Assembly: GCF_947502415.1 (NCBI RefSeq)
Contig: NZ_CANMZV010000002.1
Span: 310,001-374,000 of the forward strand
Reading direction: 5' to 3'
Length of the DNA stretch: 64,000 nt
Source of the DNA: an uncultured Photobacterium sp.
GTDB lineage: Bacteria > Pseudomonadota > Gammaproteobacteria > Enterobacterales > Vibrionaceae
Shown here: piece by piece, positions 51,444-60,408 of the stretch
Layout of the letters: every line of letters begins with the position of its first letter
How positions within the stretch are numbered: the stretch's first letter is position 1
Made by a program: the position numbers and the translations under genes
The notes under the pieces: model-generated
What the model saw: the letters and a program-made list of their open reading frames with translations, nothing else
Told to the model about the DNA's origin: nothing
Database searches by the model: none

Positions 51444-53810
51444 TTATTTTTTATCTTCATAAAAACGCCATGTACCAATAGAAAAAGTGAACATCAAAAA
51501 TACCCAGCTAAACGCTCCGGCACTTTTTTCATCGTCAGTAATTAATGTTGAAGTCGGTTTAGCTTGATTCGCTGCTATAACTGGGGTTGTTGGAATAACG
51601 GGTTTCGTCGGTTTTGCTATAACATCAACGTCAGCTTGATATGGAATACCATTATGTTCAGTAATGGTAATTTTAAATGACTCTTTAGCTTCAAAGTTGA
51701 ATGTTACACGTCCTGAATTATCGGTTTCACCGACTAGTGAGCTTCCATCCTTAAACAGTAAAGCAACTCGAGCTCCTTCCGTTGCGGAAGGTCGTGTTCG
51801 AACAGCTACCTCAAAAGGTTCTGAGGTGCCAGCTTTCAATGATGCCGGATGAAATGCATATAATTGTTCAGGTGTGGATGTTCTTAATTCTAAATCAGGA
51901 TCTCCAAACCAATTAAACAGTCGGGCTGTTAATTTCGCAGTCTCATCTTGAGCTGAATATTCATCAAATAACATTTGTTTTGCTCTGTTTAGAGCTACGG
52001 CTGGTTTCCAGGATGTTGGATAAATATCGGATGTCCAATTTGACGTATAGTCTTCCCAGAAGGTATCCATTATCCCTACATGAAACAAATCGTTATAGCC
52101 GGAGTAGCTTACTCGTGCTGCGCCTGTAAACCCGACAGCACCTCCAATAGGATTGAGCATCCAAGATTCAGCAAACGAATCTATACCGTCGAACCAACCA
52201 GTGGCGCAATTCAAACTAAAAACAACAGGCGTTATAGTATTGTTCGTTAAATTATCAACCTCAGTGTCAGTAAAATGGGGATCTACCCAACCAGAACCGC
52301 CGCCATAACCATGGTCGCGGTGCATAACAAAACCCACTCCTTCATTAATGATCCGAGTAATGTCGGTATGATTTCCTTCGCCTTGATTTTTCCACGCAGG
52401 AGGAACAAGTTCAGGAGGTGTTATACGTTCACGGCCATAATTCCAACCACTGTATTTTAATTCTTCTGCTGTAGCGCTATCCCATTGTAAAGCGGTATGA
52501 ACTTGGAATCCTTTATTGAATAAATCTCCAGGTTGACTGAAGAAGTCGTAATCAGCCCCAAGAAAATCAGCAACGCGGTGTAAATCTTCCATGAACATTC
52601 GATCTGCTTCTAGATCATTGTCAGCATCCTGGAACTGACCAGCAAGTAATACGTGATTGTAACGATCATTTGATTCGGGAGCTTTTTGATACTTCAACGT
52701 CCGGTTTACCATAAGGGAAATCTCTTCCTTGGTATCCCCTGGCAGACGACCTATCGCCAGATCGGCATAATCATCATCACCATCAACAAGGCTATATATA
52801 AAATCAGTACGCCACTTATGGTTTTGGCCGTGATAAGGATGGCCAACGATTTCCCACCCAGGCAAATTTTCATTATCGCCAACCAGTAAGGCATAGCTTG
52901 TCATTGTGCCTTTCAGATAGGCATTCTTTATATATGCTTTAATTTCTTCCTGGGAGCTTCCCGTTTCAGTTGTCTTGGCTACATAAACGTTATAGCCCAT
53001 TTCTCGCTTCCAATCGGCAAGGGGGGTTATCGCATCGGTAAAATCAGATGGTGTAATTATTAGATAATCAGCCAGCTGAGCTGCGGTAAAAGATTCGTTT
53101 TTAGGCGCTGATTTTTGTTGAGCGGCTGAATTTGATGTTTCATTGTTATAGTTAATATGGAAGCGGACATGAGTAGCAAATCGTACGCTGCGATTTATGG
53201 GATTAAAGTCGATAGGTTGGTATTTAATAACAGCATAGTTTTTCCCCCGAACTCTAAGCGTGTTACTAATTTCAACAGCGTTATGTTTTGTTTCTGACAA
53301 GCTGTTATATGCATTTGCATTTTTTACAAATGGCATGTTTTCATCAGGTCGTTCGCCATTTCTAAGTGCAACATCAGGGAATGGTAATTGAGCTGGATCA
53401 ATCGTGATATCGTTGTATGGTTTTGACCATGTAATATCATCAATTACTAATTGAATCTCAGCACCGCCCGGGAACGGAAGCATTTTTGAATAGCTTTCAA
53501 TATTAGGGTTTCCTGGTGTTCTTTTGCCAGCTCCACCAGGAAGAAGAATACGGTCATAAGTAATGCCATCAGCTAACGTTGTCTTAGCAAATGTTAATGA
53601 ATGTAGATTCGCATCAAGAGTTACTTTATGCTTTTCCTGTTTTACTAGTGATATGTTGGTAGGATATTCATTTTCTGTGTCGGCAGATGAATTATCACTA
53701 AACATAACAACATTTCGTTCAAAAAGCGTGTTGTCAACATGCTCTGATGCTTTGATAGGTAATGACACAATTGATAAGCCGAAAAAGGCTAAGACTGCCG
53801 ATTTTTTCAT
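51444..53810 (-). CDS. C25-family (gingipain-like) cysteine peptidase
   Basis: 788 residues from the ATG at 53810, chosen because it starts a signal peptide (MKKSAVLAFFGLSIVSLP, cut near KASE) with AAGG upstream; an in-frame extension to 53876 is not signal-like. After a propeptide (about 25-240) the C25 catalytic domain begins at LADYLIITPSDF; the catalytic dyad is His in MHRDHGYGGG (about 510) and Cys in VFSLNCATGWF (about 547). A beta-sandwich domain follows, then a Pro/Thr/Val-rich spacer and a C-terminal hydrophobic helix with basic end (AFSWVFLMFTFSIGTWRF, YEDKK) like a GlyGly-CTERM or other sorting tail, though without a double glycine. Secreted or surface-anchored protease. Confidence 0.88.
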   Translation of the reverse strand: MKKSAVLAFFGLSIVSLPIKASEHVDNTLFERNVVMFSDNSSADTENEYPTNISLVKQEKHKVTLDANLHSLTFAKTTLADGITYDRILLPGGAGKRTPGNPNIESYSKMLPFPGGAEIQLVIDDITWSKPYNDITIDPAQLPFPDVALRNGERPDENMPFVKNANAYNSLSETKHNAVEISNTLRVRGKNYAVIKYQPIDFNPINRSVRFATHVRFHINYNNETSNSAAQQKSAPKNESFTAAQLADYLIITPSDFTDAITPLADWKREMGYNVYVAKTTETGSSQEEIKAYIKNAYLKGTMTSYALLVGDNENLPGWEIVGHPYHGQNHKWRTDFIYSLVDGDDDYADLAIGRLPGDTKEEISLMVNRTLKYQKAPESNDRYNHVLLAGQFQDADNDLEADRMFMEDLHRVADFLGADYDFFSQPGDLFNKGFQVHTALQWDSATAEELKYSGWNYGRERITPPELVPPAWKNQGEGNHTDITRIINEGVGFVMHRDHGYGGGSGWVDPHFTDTEVDNLTNNTITPVVFSLNCATGWFDGIDSFAESWMLNPIGGAVGFTGAARVSYSGYNDLFHVGIMDTFWEDYTSNWTSDIYPTSWKPAVALNRAKQMLFDEYSAQDETAKLTARLFNWFGDPDLELRTSTPEQLYAFHPASLKAGTSEPFEVAVRTRPSATEGARVALLFKDGSSLVGETDNSGRVTFNFEAKESFKITITEHNGIPYQADVDVIAKPTKPVIPTTPVIAANQAKPTSTLITDDEKSAGAFSWVFLMFTFSIGTWRFYEDKK

Positions 53811-54154
53811 TATAAACCTTGGTTGAACTGGTCTTTTATTTAAGCTTTTTGAAGAAAAACACATAAATAGCATCATGAATACGCTGAAAGCACAGTGTGC
53901 TAATTGTGCAATTTAATCTAGCAATTCAAAGTCAACTTATGAAATCAAATAATGTTATTTGAGCATAATATTTGCTTATTATTAAAAGCATTAGTTGAGG
54001 TGGTTTTAAAATGAATTTATTTCCTGGTTATGGTGATTTTTTGATGTTGTCTTATAACTTGCCTGTTTCTCATTACTGAGATTATAAGTTTAATTTTTTT
54101 ATCTAAAATTTTTCATATGAAAATTTTATTTATCGCTTTATGGGTTGATTATTA
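53811..54154. other. 344-bp divergent AT-rich region
   Basis: Between the C25 protease and the pilin-like gene. It must hold both promoters; no terminator, repeat or gene seen. Confidence 0.4.
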
Positions 54155-54715
54155 ATGATGTTCAAAGTTAGACGGTATCAGCATGGATTAGCCGTTGTGG
54201 AGTATGCGCTTTTAGCATCGCTGTTATCACTAGCAATAGTTAGCTCATTTATGTCCTTAGGTAGTGCTGTAAGTAGCTCAATTAGAGGGATTTTTATAAC
54301 AGAAGTTTCCACTGGTGGCCCAGCTTATTCCGGTGGATCAGCTTCTTCTGGTGGTTCAGGTTCTTCAGGTGGTCCAGCTTTTTCCGGTGGCTCAGGTTCT
54401 TCCGGTGGCTCAGGTTCTTCCGGTGGTTCAGGTTCTTCCGGTGGCTCAGGTTCTTCCGGTGGTTCAGGTTCTTCCGGTGGTTCAGGTTCTTCCGGTGGTT
54501 CAGGTTCTTCAGGTGGCCCAGCTTTTTCAGGTGGTTCAGGTTCTTCCGGTGGTTCAGGTTCTTCCGGTGGTTCAGGTTCTTCCGGTGGCTCAGGTTCTTC
54601 CGGAGGTTCAGCGTCTTCTGGTGGTTCAGGTTCTTCTGTGGACTCAGGTTCTTCTGATGGCTCAGATCTATTCGTAGCATCACGTAATGATTTAATAGGG
54701 GGGGAGAACCGTTAG
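54155..54715 (+). CDS. Flp-pilin-like protein with long Ser/Gly repeat tail
   Basis: 186 residues. The N-terminus has the type IVb (Flp) prepilin pattern: basic leader, HG|LAVVEYALLASLLSLAIVSS (split here by the hydrophobic core), with glutamate five residues after the glycine as in processed pilins. Residues about 14-35 are the hydrophobic helix, ending LGSAVSSSIRGIF. From about 52 to 170 the sequence is built from GGSGSS units. No other tad/flp gene lies in the window. The frame ends eight codons after the repeat, right after a run of seven G (54698-54704). A second open frame in the -1 register continues from this point (54760-54942 entry), so this may be only the N-terminal part of a longer protein. 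Confidence 0.6.
   Translation: MMFKVRRYQHGLAVVEYALLASLLSLAIVSSFMSLGSAVSSSIRGIFITEVSTGGPAYSGGSASSGGSGSSGGPAFSGGSGSSGGSGSSGGSGSSGGSGSSGGSGSSGGSGSSGGSGSSGGPAFSGGSGSSGGSGSSGGSGSSGGSGSSGGSASSGGSGSSVDSGSSDGSDLFVASRNDLIGGENR
54330..54650. repeat. 18-bp-class tandem repeats encoding Ser/Gly units
   Basis: GGTTCAGGTTCTTCCGGT-type units (GSGSSG) recur about 15 times with silent variants (GGCTCA, GGCCCA). Both length and content are compatible with slippage or unequal exchange; the array keeps frame in multiples of three. Confidence 0.85.
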
Positions 54716-54942
54716 CATTTGCTAGGATTGATGGGATTAAAAATGCTCAAAATAAAGAGGTGGCTCTTAGCTCCAATCATGTAATGAAAAAAAGTAGTGA
54801 CAATAGTAGCCTGCGGGAAAGTGTTAATTATAACAATAATGGTATGAAATATTGGCAATTGCTGGTTGGGATATTGATATTACTGATATTTTTGTATTTT
54901 TTGCGAAAAAGGTGGGAAAGTATAGGTTCAAATAAGAGTTAG
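54691..54942 (+). pseudogene. Out-of-frame C-terminal membrane segment, separated by a G7 tract
   Basis: In the -1 register relative to the pilin-like frame, the sequence is open from just after a TGA at 54688-54690 to the TAG ending at 54942. It reads GGEPLAFARIDGIKNAQ, an Asn/Ser-rich linker, then MKYWQLLVGILILLIFLYFL (membrane helix) and a basic RKRWESIGSNKS tail. It has no good ribosome-binding site of its own. The register change falls exactly at G7 (54698-54704). One extra G, or two fewer, or a -1 slip would fuse it to the Ser/Gly protein. Pseudogene, phase-variable or frameshifted gene, or an assembly error are all possible. Confidence 0.5.
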
Positions 54943-54969
54943 GCTTGAATTGCACTTGAGTGGATATAT

Positions 54970-56265
54970 TCAAGTTTTTTGCTGACTTTTCTTTGCTTCA
55001 AATGTCGGCACCCAGCCGCCAGGAGAATGAAGGTTGAGCCGCTCTTTAGTGACAGAAGCCCGGCCGGAGATTTGATAGCGTTTTCCTTTATAGGCCCACA
55101 CTCGTAAATCAGTCCAGAGTGACTGGTTATCTTCAATTGTTAGTTTAGATTTTTCGGCAATGCGTTGAGCAATATAGAGGTGGCCTTTATTAAGCAGCCT
55201 GTGCAGGCGATGCCTTCCGACTTCATGGCTGTCGAGCACACCAAGGCTGGCATGACCATGCGTGGGTTTAAAAATGAACTCGTCCTTATGCTGAGCAAGT
55301 TGGCAGATGCTTTCATCTGTAAGCTGGTAAGTTGCTGGAATATGCCTGCTTAATATTGCCCGCTCATAGTCTTTGATCCCGAGTTTGTTATCCCAATCCG
55401 GTCGTGACAGAAATTCTAACAATCGTTTATCGCTTCGGGTGGTGTAGCTGTATGGGTTAGGTGCAACGTAAACACATCCGGCGCGGTAGGCTTCAATTAA
55501 TGGCTTAAGGGTTTCACTTTGCCATAGAAAGTCGGTTGAGCGGTTAATAATAAAGGCTACAGAGCCGTTGTTAATTTGTAGTTGCTTACCATTCCAGACT
55601 AGAGATTCTGGTGAATCGATTGCAGCTTTCCATCCGAGATCTTGAGCGAGCGTTGTCATCAGTAGGTGTTCATTACGGAACTTTCCTGAATGCAGGGAAT
55701 CGGCATCGTCCAGGATCAACAATATTCCGTTGCGATTGAGATTGGTTTGCTGGCCGAAAAAAGCATTAGCTTCAGCGGTGATCATGGCTTTTATCTGGTT
55801 GCATAGTTCTGCATATGATGGGGGAGGTGTGATAGTAGTACCGTAGTTATGCATGGGTAAAAAGCTATGCTTAGATACAAAGCTTTGCTCAGATATAAAA
55901 TGTTGCTCGGATAAAAAAAGCTCATAATAAAGATGGTTAAGCAGGCCTGCGAACAGGAAACCTGAACCGTTGTCGTTAAATTCAATTAACTGCCAATTGT
56001 CAGGATGAACAGGCGGTATATGTATATCCCATGCGCTGAAAAAGCAGGTTTCCTTGTGGGGGATTTTTGCAATATTGGACACACCTTCAAAGGCGTACTC
56101 CACCCATTCCGGGCGGGCAGTAACTTGTTCGAATATTGCGATGAATCTGTCTATTTCACTCAAGATTTCACTAGGAATACTCTGGTGCTTATTAACGACT
56201 GAGAAATCAGCGGGTATTCCCGAAGCAATAAGTTGTTGCTGAAATTGCCCGGTCAGTGTAGCCAT
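54970..56265 (-). CDS. Putative ATP-grasp-fold protein
   Basis: 431 residues, no signal peptide. Features suggesting an ATP-grasp-type ligase: an early WDIHIPPVHPDNWQLIEFND region (about 79-99, histidines and acids), LILDDADSLHSGKFRNEH (about 180), a lysine-glycine loop FKPTHGHASLGV (about 336) typical of the ATP-binding strand, and near the C-terminus TDLRVWAYKGKRYQISGRAS (D and R/S residues). A short insert around 112-135 has three SEQxF/SKxSF repeats. The family is not recognised with certainty; ligase activity is a hypothesis from the loop pattern. It has no operon partner and lies next to the ygfM-xdhD regulatory region. Confidence 0.5.
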   Translation of the reverse strand: MATLTGQFQQQLIASGIPADFSVVNKHQSIPSEILSEIDRFIAIFEQVTARPEWVEYAFEGVSNIAKIPHKETCFFSAWDIHIPPVHPDNWQLIEFNDNGSGFLFAGLLNHLYYELFLSEQHFISEQSFVSKHSFLPMHNYGTTITPPPSYAELCNQIKAMITAEANAFFGQQTNLNRNGILLILDDADSLHSGKFRNEHLLMTTLAQDLGWKAAIDSPESLVWNGKQLQINNGSVAFIINRSTDFLWQSETLKPLIEAYRAGCVYVAPNPYSYTTRSDKRLLEFLSRPDWDNKLGIKDYERAILSRHIPATYQLTDESICQLAQHKDEFIFKPTHGHASLGVLDSHEVGRHRLHRLLNKGHLYIAQRIAEKSKLTIEDNQSLWTDLRVWAYKGKRYQISGRASVTKERLNLHSPGGWVPTFEAKKSQQKT

Positions 56266-56372
56266 TCTGATATGTCCATCATTGTCACGGTGCTTTTAGG
56301 ATTTTAGCAGTTGGGCAATATTTGTAACTCTGCACCTATCTTTGCAGCCCCTATCTCTTCACCGCTGATAGT

Positions 56373-56406
56373 TATCAATTTGATAGCCAAAATATTATTT
56401 TGATAG
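56373..56406. promoter_or_regulatory. Tandem palindromic operator upstream of ygfM
   Basis: TATCAATTTGATA (56373-56385, identical to 26517-26529) and TATTATTTTGATAG (56393-56406). The second ends about 160 bp before the -24 element, close to the spacing at ygfK (about 163 bp). Confidence 0.6.
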
Positions 56407-56565
56407 ATAAATCAGATTGACTGAGAAGCAATTCTATTTGGCGTCGAGTGATTGTGTTTACTCCTTTGATGATTCAGAAAAACATTAATGATTCAGATCT
56501 CATTTCGGTGTCGATTTCTGACCGCGCTCACGAATCTAGTTTCTTATTCAACTGGCTGACAAGTT

Positions 56566-56580
56566 TGGCTTAATAGTTGC
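56566..56580 (+). promoter_or_regulatory. Sigma-54 (-24/-12) promoter for ygfM operon
   Basis: TGGCTT (56566-56571), AATAG, TTGC (56577-56580). Predicted start near 56592, about 93 nt before the ygfM ATG. Same spacing and the same upstream elements as at ygfK. Confidence 0.75.
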
Positions 56581-56684
56581 CTTTTTACTTTTTAAGAATT
56601 TTTTAAAAACTTCTTCATTACCTCTGTTTTCTTAAAGAGATGCATGAATTTCAGAATAAGTAGAATTCTAAAAAGGTAATAAAA

Positions 56685-57479
56685 ATGATTGAACACTACT
56701 TCAAACCGGACTCTACTGCCGAAGCTCTCGACTTAATGCGGCAGCATACAGGCACCGCGACCTGGTTCGCTGGTGGATCCAAGCTTAACGCTGCCCCGAC
56801 TAAAACCGACAAAACGGTTGCCATCTCTCTCGATAAGTTGGCTTTCGACAAAATCGAACAGCATGGCCAAGCACTTCATATTGGCGCGATGTGCCGTATT
56901 CAAACATTGATAGACAGCGAGTTGGTGCCTGTTGCGCTAAAACAGTCTTCTGCGTTTATCTATTCCCGTCATGTCCGTAATCAGGCCACTATTGGTGGGG
57001 AGATTGCCGCTCGTCAGGAAGAGGCATTATTGATACCAAGCTTGATGGCGCTGAAAGCCAAGGTTGTACTGGCGGGTGGCCAAGAATGCGAAGTGGAAGA
57101 ATACATTGCCGCAGAGCAGCGTGATTTGATTGCCAAGGTAATTATTCCTGACGTAAACATTGCTTGTATTGGCTATAACATTGCCCGCTCAGCCGCTGGA
57201 TTAGCGATTGTCACCGCTGCTGTATCTATTGATAAAGACGGAAGCAAGGTGATTGCTCTTGATGGTGTTTCGCCACTGCAAGGCGGCATCGCCTGTCCCG
57301 TTCGTCTGCGCGATGTCGAGTGCCAGGATTTGAAAGGTGAATTACTGGAGCAGGCCGTTGCGGATGCAATTCATCCCGAAGCCGATATTCGCGGCAGTGT
57401 TGAATACAAACGCTATATTGCCGGTGTTGTTGTGACAGATCTATTGGCTGAGTGCCAGCACATGGCAGAGGAGGCATAA
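56685..57479 (+). CDS. ygfM: YgfM, FAD-binding subunit partner of XdhD
   Basis: 264 residues (E. coli YgfM 259). FAD motifs WFAGGSKLNAAPTKTDK (about 27) and SRHVRNQATIGGEIAARQEE (about 93). It is the FAD-type subunit of a molybdenum hydroxylase whose other subunit, XdhD, carries the Mo site. Notable: the usual GGTD is GGSK. xdhD starts 3 bp after its stop. AAGG lies just before the ATG. First gene of the second sigma-54 operon. Confidence 0.93.
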   Translation: MIEHYFKPDSTAEALDLMRQHTGTATWFAGGSKLNAAPTKTDKTVAISLDKLAFDKIEQHGQALHIGAMCRIQTLIDSELVPVALKQSSAFIYSRHVRNQATIGGEIAARQEEALLIPSLMALKAKVVLAGGQECEVEEYIAAEQRDLIAKVIIPDVNIACIGYNIARSAAGLAIVTAAVSIDKDGSKVIALDGVSPLQGGIACPVRLRDVECQDLKGELLEQAVADAIHPEADIRGSVEYKRYIAGVVVTDLLAECQHMAEEA

Positions 57480-57481
57480 CC

Positions 57482-60352
57482 ATGACTATTCACTTTAACC
57501 TTAATGGCCGTCCTCAGGTTTTAGAATGCGCTCTTGGCGAAAATGTTCAGAAATTACTGCACGGTATGGGTTTGCACTCTGTGCGTAACAGTGATGATGG
57601 TTACGGCTTTGCCGGGTCAGATGTCATTTTGCTAAATGGTGATTTGGTTAACGCCTCTCTTTTGATCGCAGCACAGCTTGAAGGTGCGGAAGTGCAGACG
57701 GCTGAGTCGCTGGGTGCGTGGAATCAGCTTAGTCTGGTTCAGCAAGCCATGATTGATGTTGGTGTCGTGCAGTCTGGTTATAATGATCCGGCTTTGGCAT
57801 TGATTCTGACTCAGCTGCTGGAAAGCAACCCTCAACCAACTCGTGAAGAGGTTGATGATGCACTGTCTGGCCTATTCAGCCGAGATGCCGGTTATCAGCA
57901 GTTTTACGAAGTGGTTGAGTTGGCTGTTAAGCGTCTTGCTGATCCGAAATACCATCAGCAGTTTGCACCGGAATTTCGTGATGATCTGACCATCGTTGGT
58001 AAAAATTGTCCGAAGATTGATTCAGCGGTAATGGTTCAGGCTAAGCCTTGTTATGTAGAGGATCGTATTCCTGTCAATGCCTGTGTAATAAAAATGCTGC
58101 GCAGCCCACATCCACATGCCTGGATCAAGCATCTGGATGTCAGCAGGGCTGAAGCATTGACTGGTGTGGTATCGGTTATTACTCATAAGAACTGTCCGGA
58201 TGTGCCTTATACGCCTGGTGGACAAAGTGCGCCAGAGCCATCTCCGCTAGATCGCCGTATGTTCGGCCAGAAGTTGCGCCACGTGGGTGACCGAGTAGCC
58301 GCAGTTGTTGCTGAAAGTCCTGAAATAGCTGAGCAGGCCCTGGCGTTGATTGAAGTTGAGTACGACGTGCTTAAGCCTGTTATGACCATTGACGAAGCAA
58401 TGGCCGCAGATGCACCGATTATTCACAACGAGCCAATCGAGTATGGTGTTGGTGCGCCGGATGATCTGGAAGAGCAGAACTGCAATGCTGATCCGCGTGA
58501 AGGCAAGCTGGTGGTTAACTTCCCAATCGGGTGTTTCCCACGCAAGAACATTGCAGCCAGTGTTCGTGGTCATATCGGTGATTTGGCAAAAGGCTTTGAT
58601 GAAGCCGATGTCATTCTTGAGCGTACCTATGAATCCAAGCAGGTACAGCAATTGCCAGTTGAAACTCATATCTGCTACAGCTATATGGATGGTGAACGTC
58701 TGATAATGCATGACTCAACTCAGGTGCCATGGCACGTTCGCCGTCAGGTAGCGAAAATTCTGGGTGTGAAGCAGAACAAAGTTCATATCGTTAAAGAACG
58801 CGTTGGTGGTGGTTACGGTTCTAAGCAGGACATCTTGTTGGAAGATGTTTGTGCCTGGGCAACCTGGACAACCGGCCGCCCGGTTTATTTCCACCACACC
58901 CGTGAAGAAGAGTTTATCTGTAACTCTACCCGTCACGTTGCCAAGGTGACGGTGAAGCTGGGTGCGAAGAAAGACGGTACCCTGACTGCGATTGATATGG
59001 AATTCCGCGCTAATACCGGCCCTTACGGTAACCACGCACTGACAGTACCAAGTAATGGTCCGGCATTGTCGCTACCGCTATACCCTTGTGACAACGTTGA
59101 TTTCCGTGTCACGACCTATTATTCAAACATCTGTCCGACCGGTGCATATCAAGGCTACGGAGCACCGAAAGGTAACTTTGCTTTGACTATGGCGATGTCA
59201 GAAATGGCTGATGAGCTGGGAATCGACCATCTTGATATGGTTGAGAAAAACCGTGTTGTTGAAGGACAGGAACTGAAAATTTTGGCTGCAATCGGTGAAG
59301 GTAAGATGCCGACTAGCGCGCCGAAAGTTCATAGCTGTGCTCTGGAAGCGATTCTGCGCGAAGGCCGTCAGCTGATTGAGTGGGATTCACCGAAAGACGC
59401 CGAAGGAGACTGGAAAGTAGGCCGTGGTGTCGCGATCATTCAGCAAAAATCAGGCATTCCAGATATTGACCAGGCCAACTGTAGTATCAAGATGGCATCG
59501 GACGGTACATTTATTGTTCACTCTGGTGGTGCTGATATCGGGACAGGTCTGGATACGGTGATCAGTAAGCTGACGGCGGAAGTGCTGTGTTGTCCGATGG
59601 ATGAGATCACTATCCATTCCGGTGATACTGATCATGCGCCGTTTGATAAAGGGGCGTATGCATCATCAGGTACTTGTTTCTCCGGTAATGCGGCTAAGCG
59701 TGCTGCCGAAGTGATGCGAGATAAAATCCTTAAGTGTGGTGCTGAGATGCTCGGTGAACCGGCTGAGGATGTTGAAATTGTCGCGCCGGGACTGGTCAAG
59801 GGTAAATCTGGTGAAGTCAGCTATTTCGACATTGCCCATAAAGCCGAAAGCGGAACGGGCTGGGGACAGCTACTGGCAACGGGTTGCTTTACTACGCCTG
59901 AGTTTGCCTTCCCGTATGGCGCAAATTTCGCTGAAGTGGCTGTAAACACCCGCACCGGTGAAATCAGGCTGGACAAATTCCACGCCTTGCTGGATTGCGG
60001 AACGCCGGTTAATCCGGATTTGGCATTAGGCCAGATTTATGGTGCCAGCATGCGCGCTATCGGCCACAGTATGACCGAAGAGCTGATTTACGATGAGAAC
60101 GGTATTCCGGTCACTCGTGATCTGAAGAGCTACGGCGCACCGAAGATTGGTGATATTCCTCGCGACTTCCGCGCGGTGCTGGTGCCAAGTGATGATCCGG
60201 TCGGTCCATATGGGGCCAAGTCGATTTCCGAAATCGGTGTTAATGGTGCTGCACCTGCGATTGCCTCGGCAATCCATGATGCTTGCGGAGTCTGGTTACG
60301 TGATTGGCACTTCACGCCAGAAAAAGTACTTCGTGGCCTTAATAAGCTCTAA
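57482..60352 (+). CDS. xdhD: XdhD, putative selenium-linked molybdenum hydroxylase large subunit
   Basis: 956 residues, the E. coli XdhD length, from the ATG at 57482 (GAGGAGG upstream). The N-terminal 150 residues keep the ferredoxin-subunit fold outline (FNLNGRPQVLECALGEN, GVVQSGYNDPALAL, ALSGLFSRDAGY), but the expected cluster cysteines are gone (GVVQSGY instead of VQCGFC; LFSRDAGY instead of LCRCTGY). The Mo domain then follows: HPHAWIKHLD, VQQLPVETHICYS, KERVGGGYGSKQD (about 443), GAYQGYGAPKGN (about 561) and KSISEIGVNGAAP with the catalytic glutamate (about 924). It probably hydroxylates or dehydroxylates purine-type rings; the Fe-S relay must come from elsewhere. Confidence 0.93.
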   Translation: MTIHFNLNGRPQVLECALGENVQKLLHGMGLHSVRNSDDGYGFAGSDVILLNGDLVNASLLIAAQLEGAEVQTAESLGAWNQLSLVQQAMIDVGVVQSGYNDPALALILTQLLESNPQPTREEVDDALSGLFSRDAGYQQFYEVVELAVKRLADPKYHQQFAPEFRDDLTIVGKNCPKIDSAVMVQAKPCYVEDRIPVNACVIKMLRSPHPHAWIKHLDVSRAEALTGVVSVITHKNCPDVPYTPGGQSAPEPSPLDRRMFGQKLRHVGDRVAAVVAESPEIAEQALALIEVEYDVLKPVMTIDEAMAADAPIIHNEPIEYGVGAPDDLEEQNCNADPREGKLVVNFPIGCFPRKNIAASVRGHIGDLAKGFDEADVILERTYESKQVQQLPVETHICYSYMDGERLIMHDSTQVPWHVRRQVAKILGVKQNKVHIVKERVGGGYGSKQDILLEDVCAWATWTTGRPVYFHHTREEEFICNSTRHVAKVTVKLGAKKDGTLTAIDMEFRANTGPYGNHALTVPSNGPALSLPLYPCDNVDFRVTTYYSNICPTGAYQGYGAPKGNFALTMAMSEMADELGIDHLDMVEKNRVVEGQELKILAAIGEGKMPTSAPKVHSCALEAILREGRQLIEWDSPKDAEGDWKVGRGVAIIQQKSGIPDIDQANCSIKMASDGTFIVHSGGADIGTGLDTVISKLTAEVLCCPMDEITIHSGDTDHAPFDKGAYASSGTCFSGNAAKRAAEVMRDKILKCGAEMLGEPAEDVEIVAPGLVKGKSGEVSYFDIAHKAESGTGWGQLLATGCFTTPEFAFPYGANFAEVAVNTRTGEIRLDKFHALLDCGTPVNPDLALGQIYGASMRAIGHSMTEELIYDENGIPVTRDLKSYGAPKIGDIPRDFRAVLVPSDDPVGPYGAKSISEIGVNGAAPAIASAIHDACGVWLRDWHFTPEKVLRGLNKL

Positions 60353-60361
60353 GTAATGTGA

Positions 60362-60401
60362 GAAGCGGTCATTTTCAGGGGATGGGAGATGGCCGTTTTC
60401 T
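60362..60401 (+). terminator. Probable terminator after xdhD
   Basis: AAGCGGTCAT and ATGGCCGTTT form an imperfect stem with G-U pairs, followed by TCTT. It is weaker than the other terminators here. Confidence 0.4.
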
Positions 60402-60408
60402 TAAATGA

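Larger units (their letters stand above)
56266..56684. other. 419-bp regulatory region before ygfM
   Basis: No gene. Contains the operator pair at 56373-56406, a TTTCG-N3-TCG element at 56503, a TCACGAA box at 56528, the sigma-54 promoter at 56566-56580 and AAGG before the ygfM ATG. It parallels the region before ygfK. Confidence 0.6.

Noticed and set aside
54330-54650. Long open frames in other registers over the Ser/Gly repeats
   Set aside because: They arise from the repetitive DNA; only the frame with the pilin-like N-terminus has a credible start.
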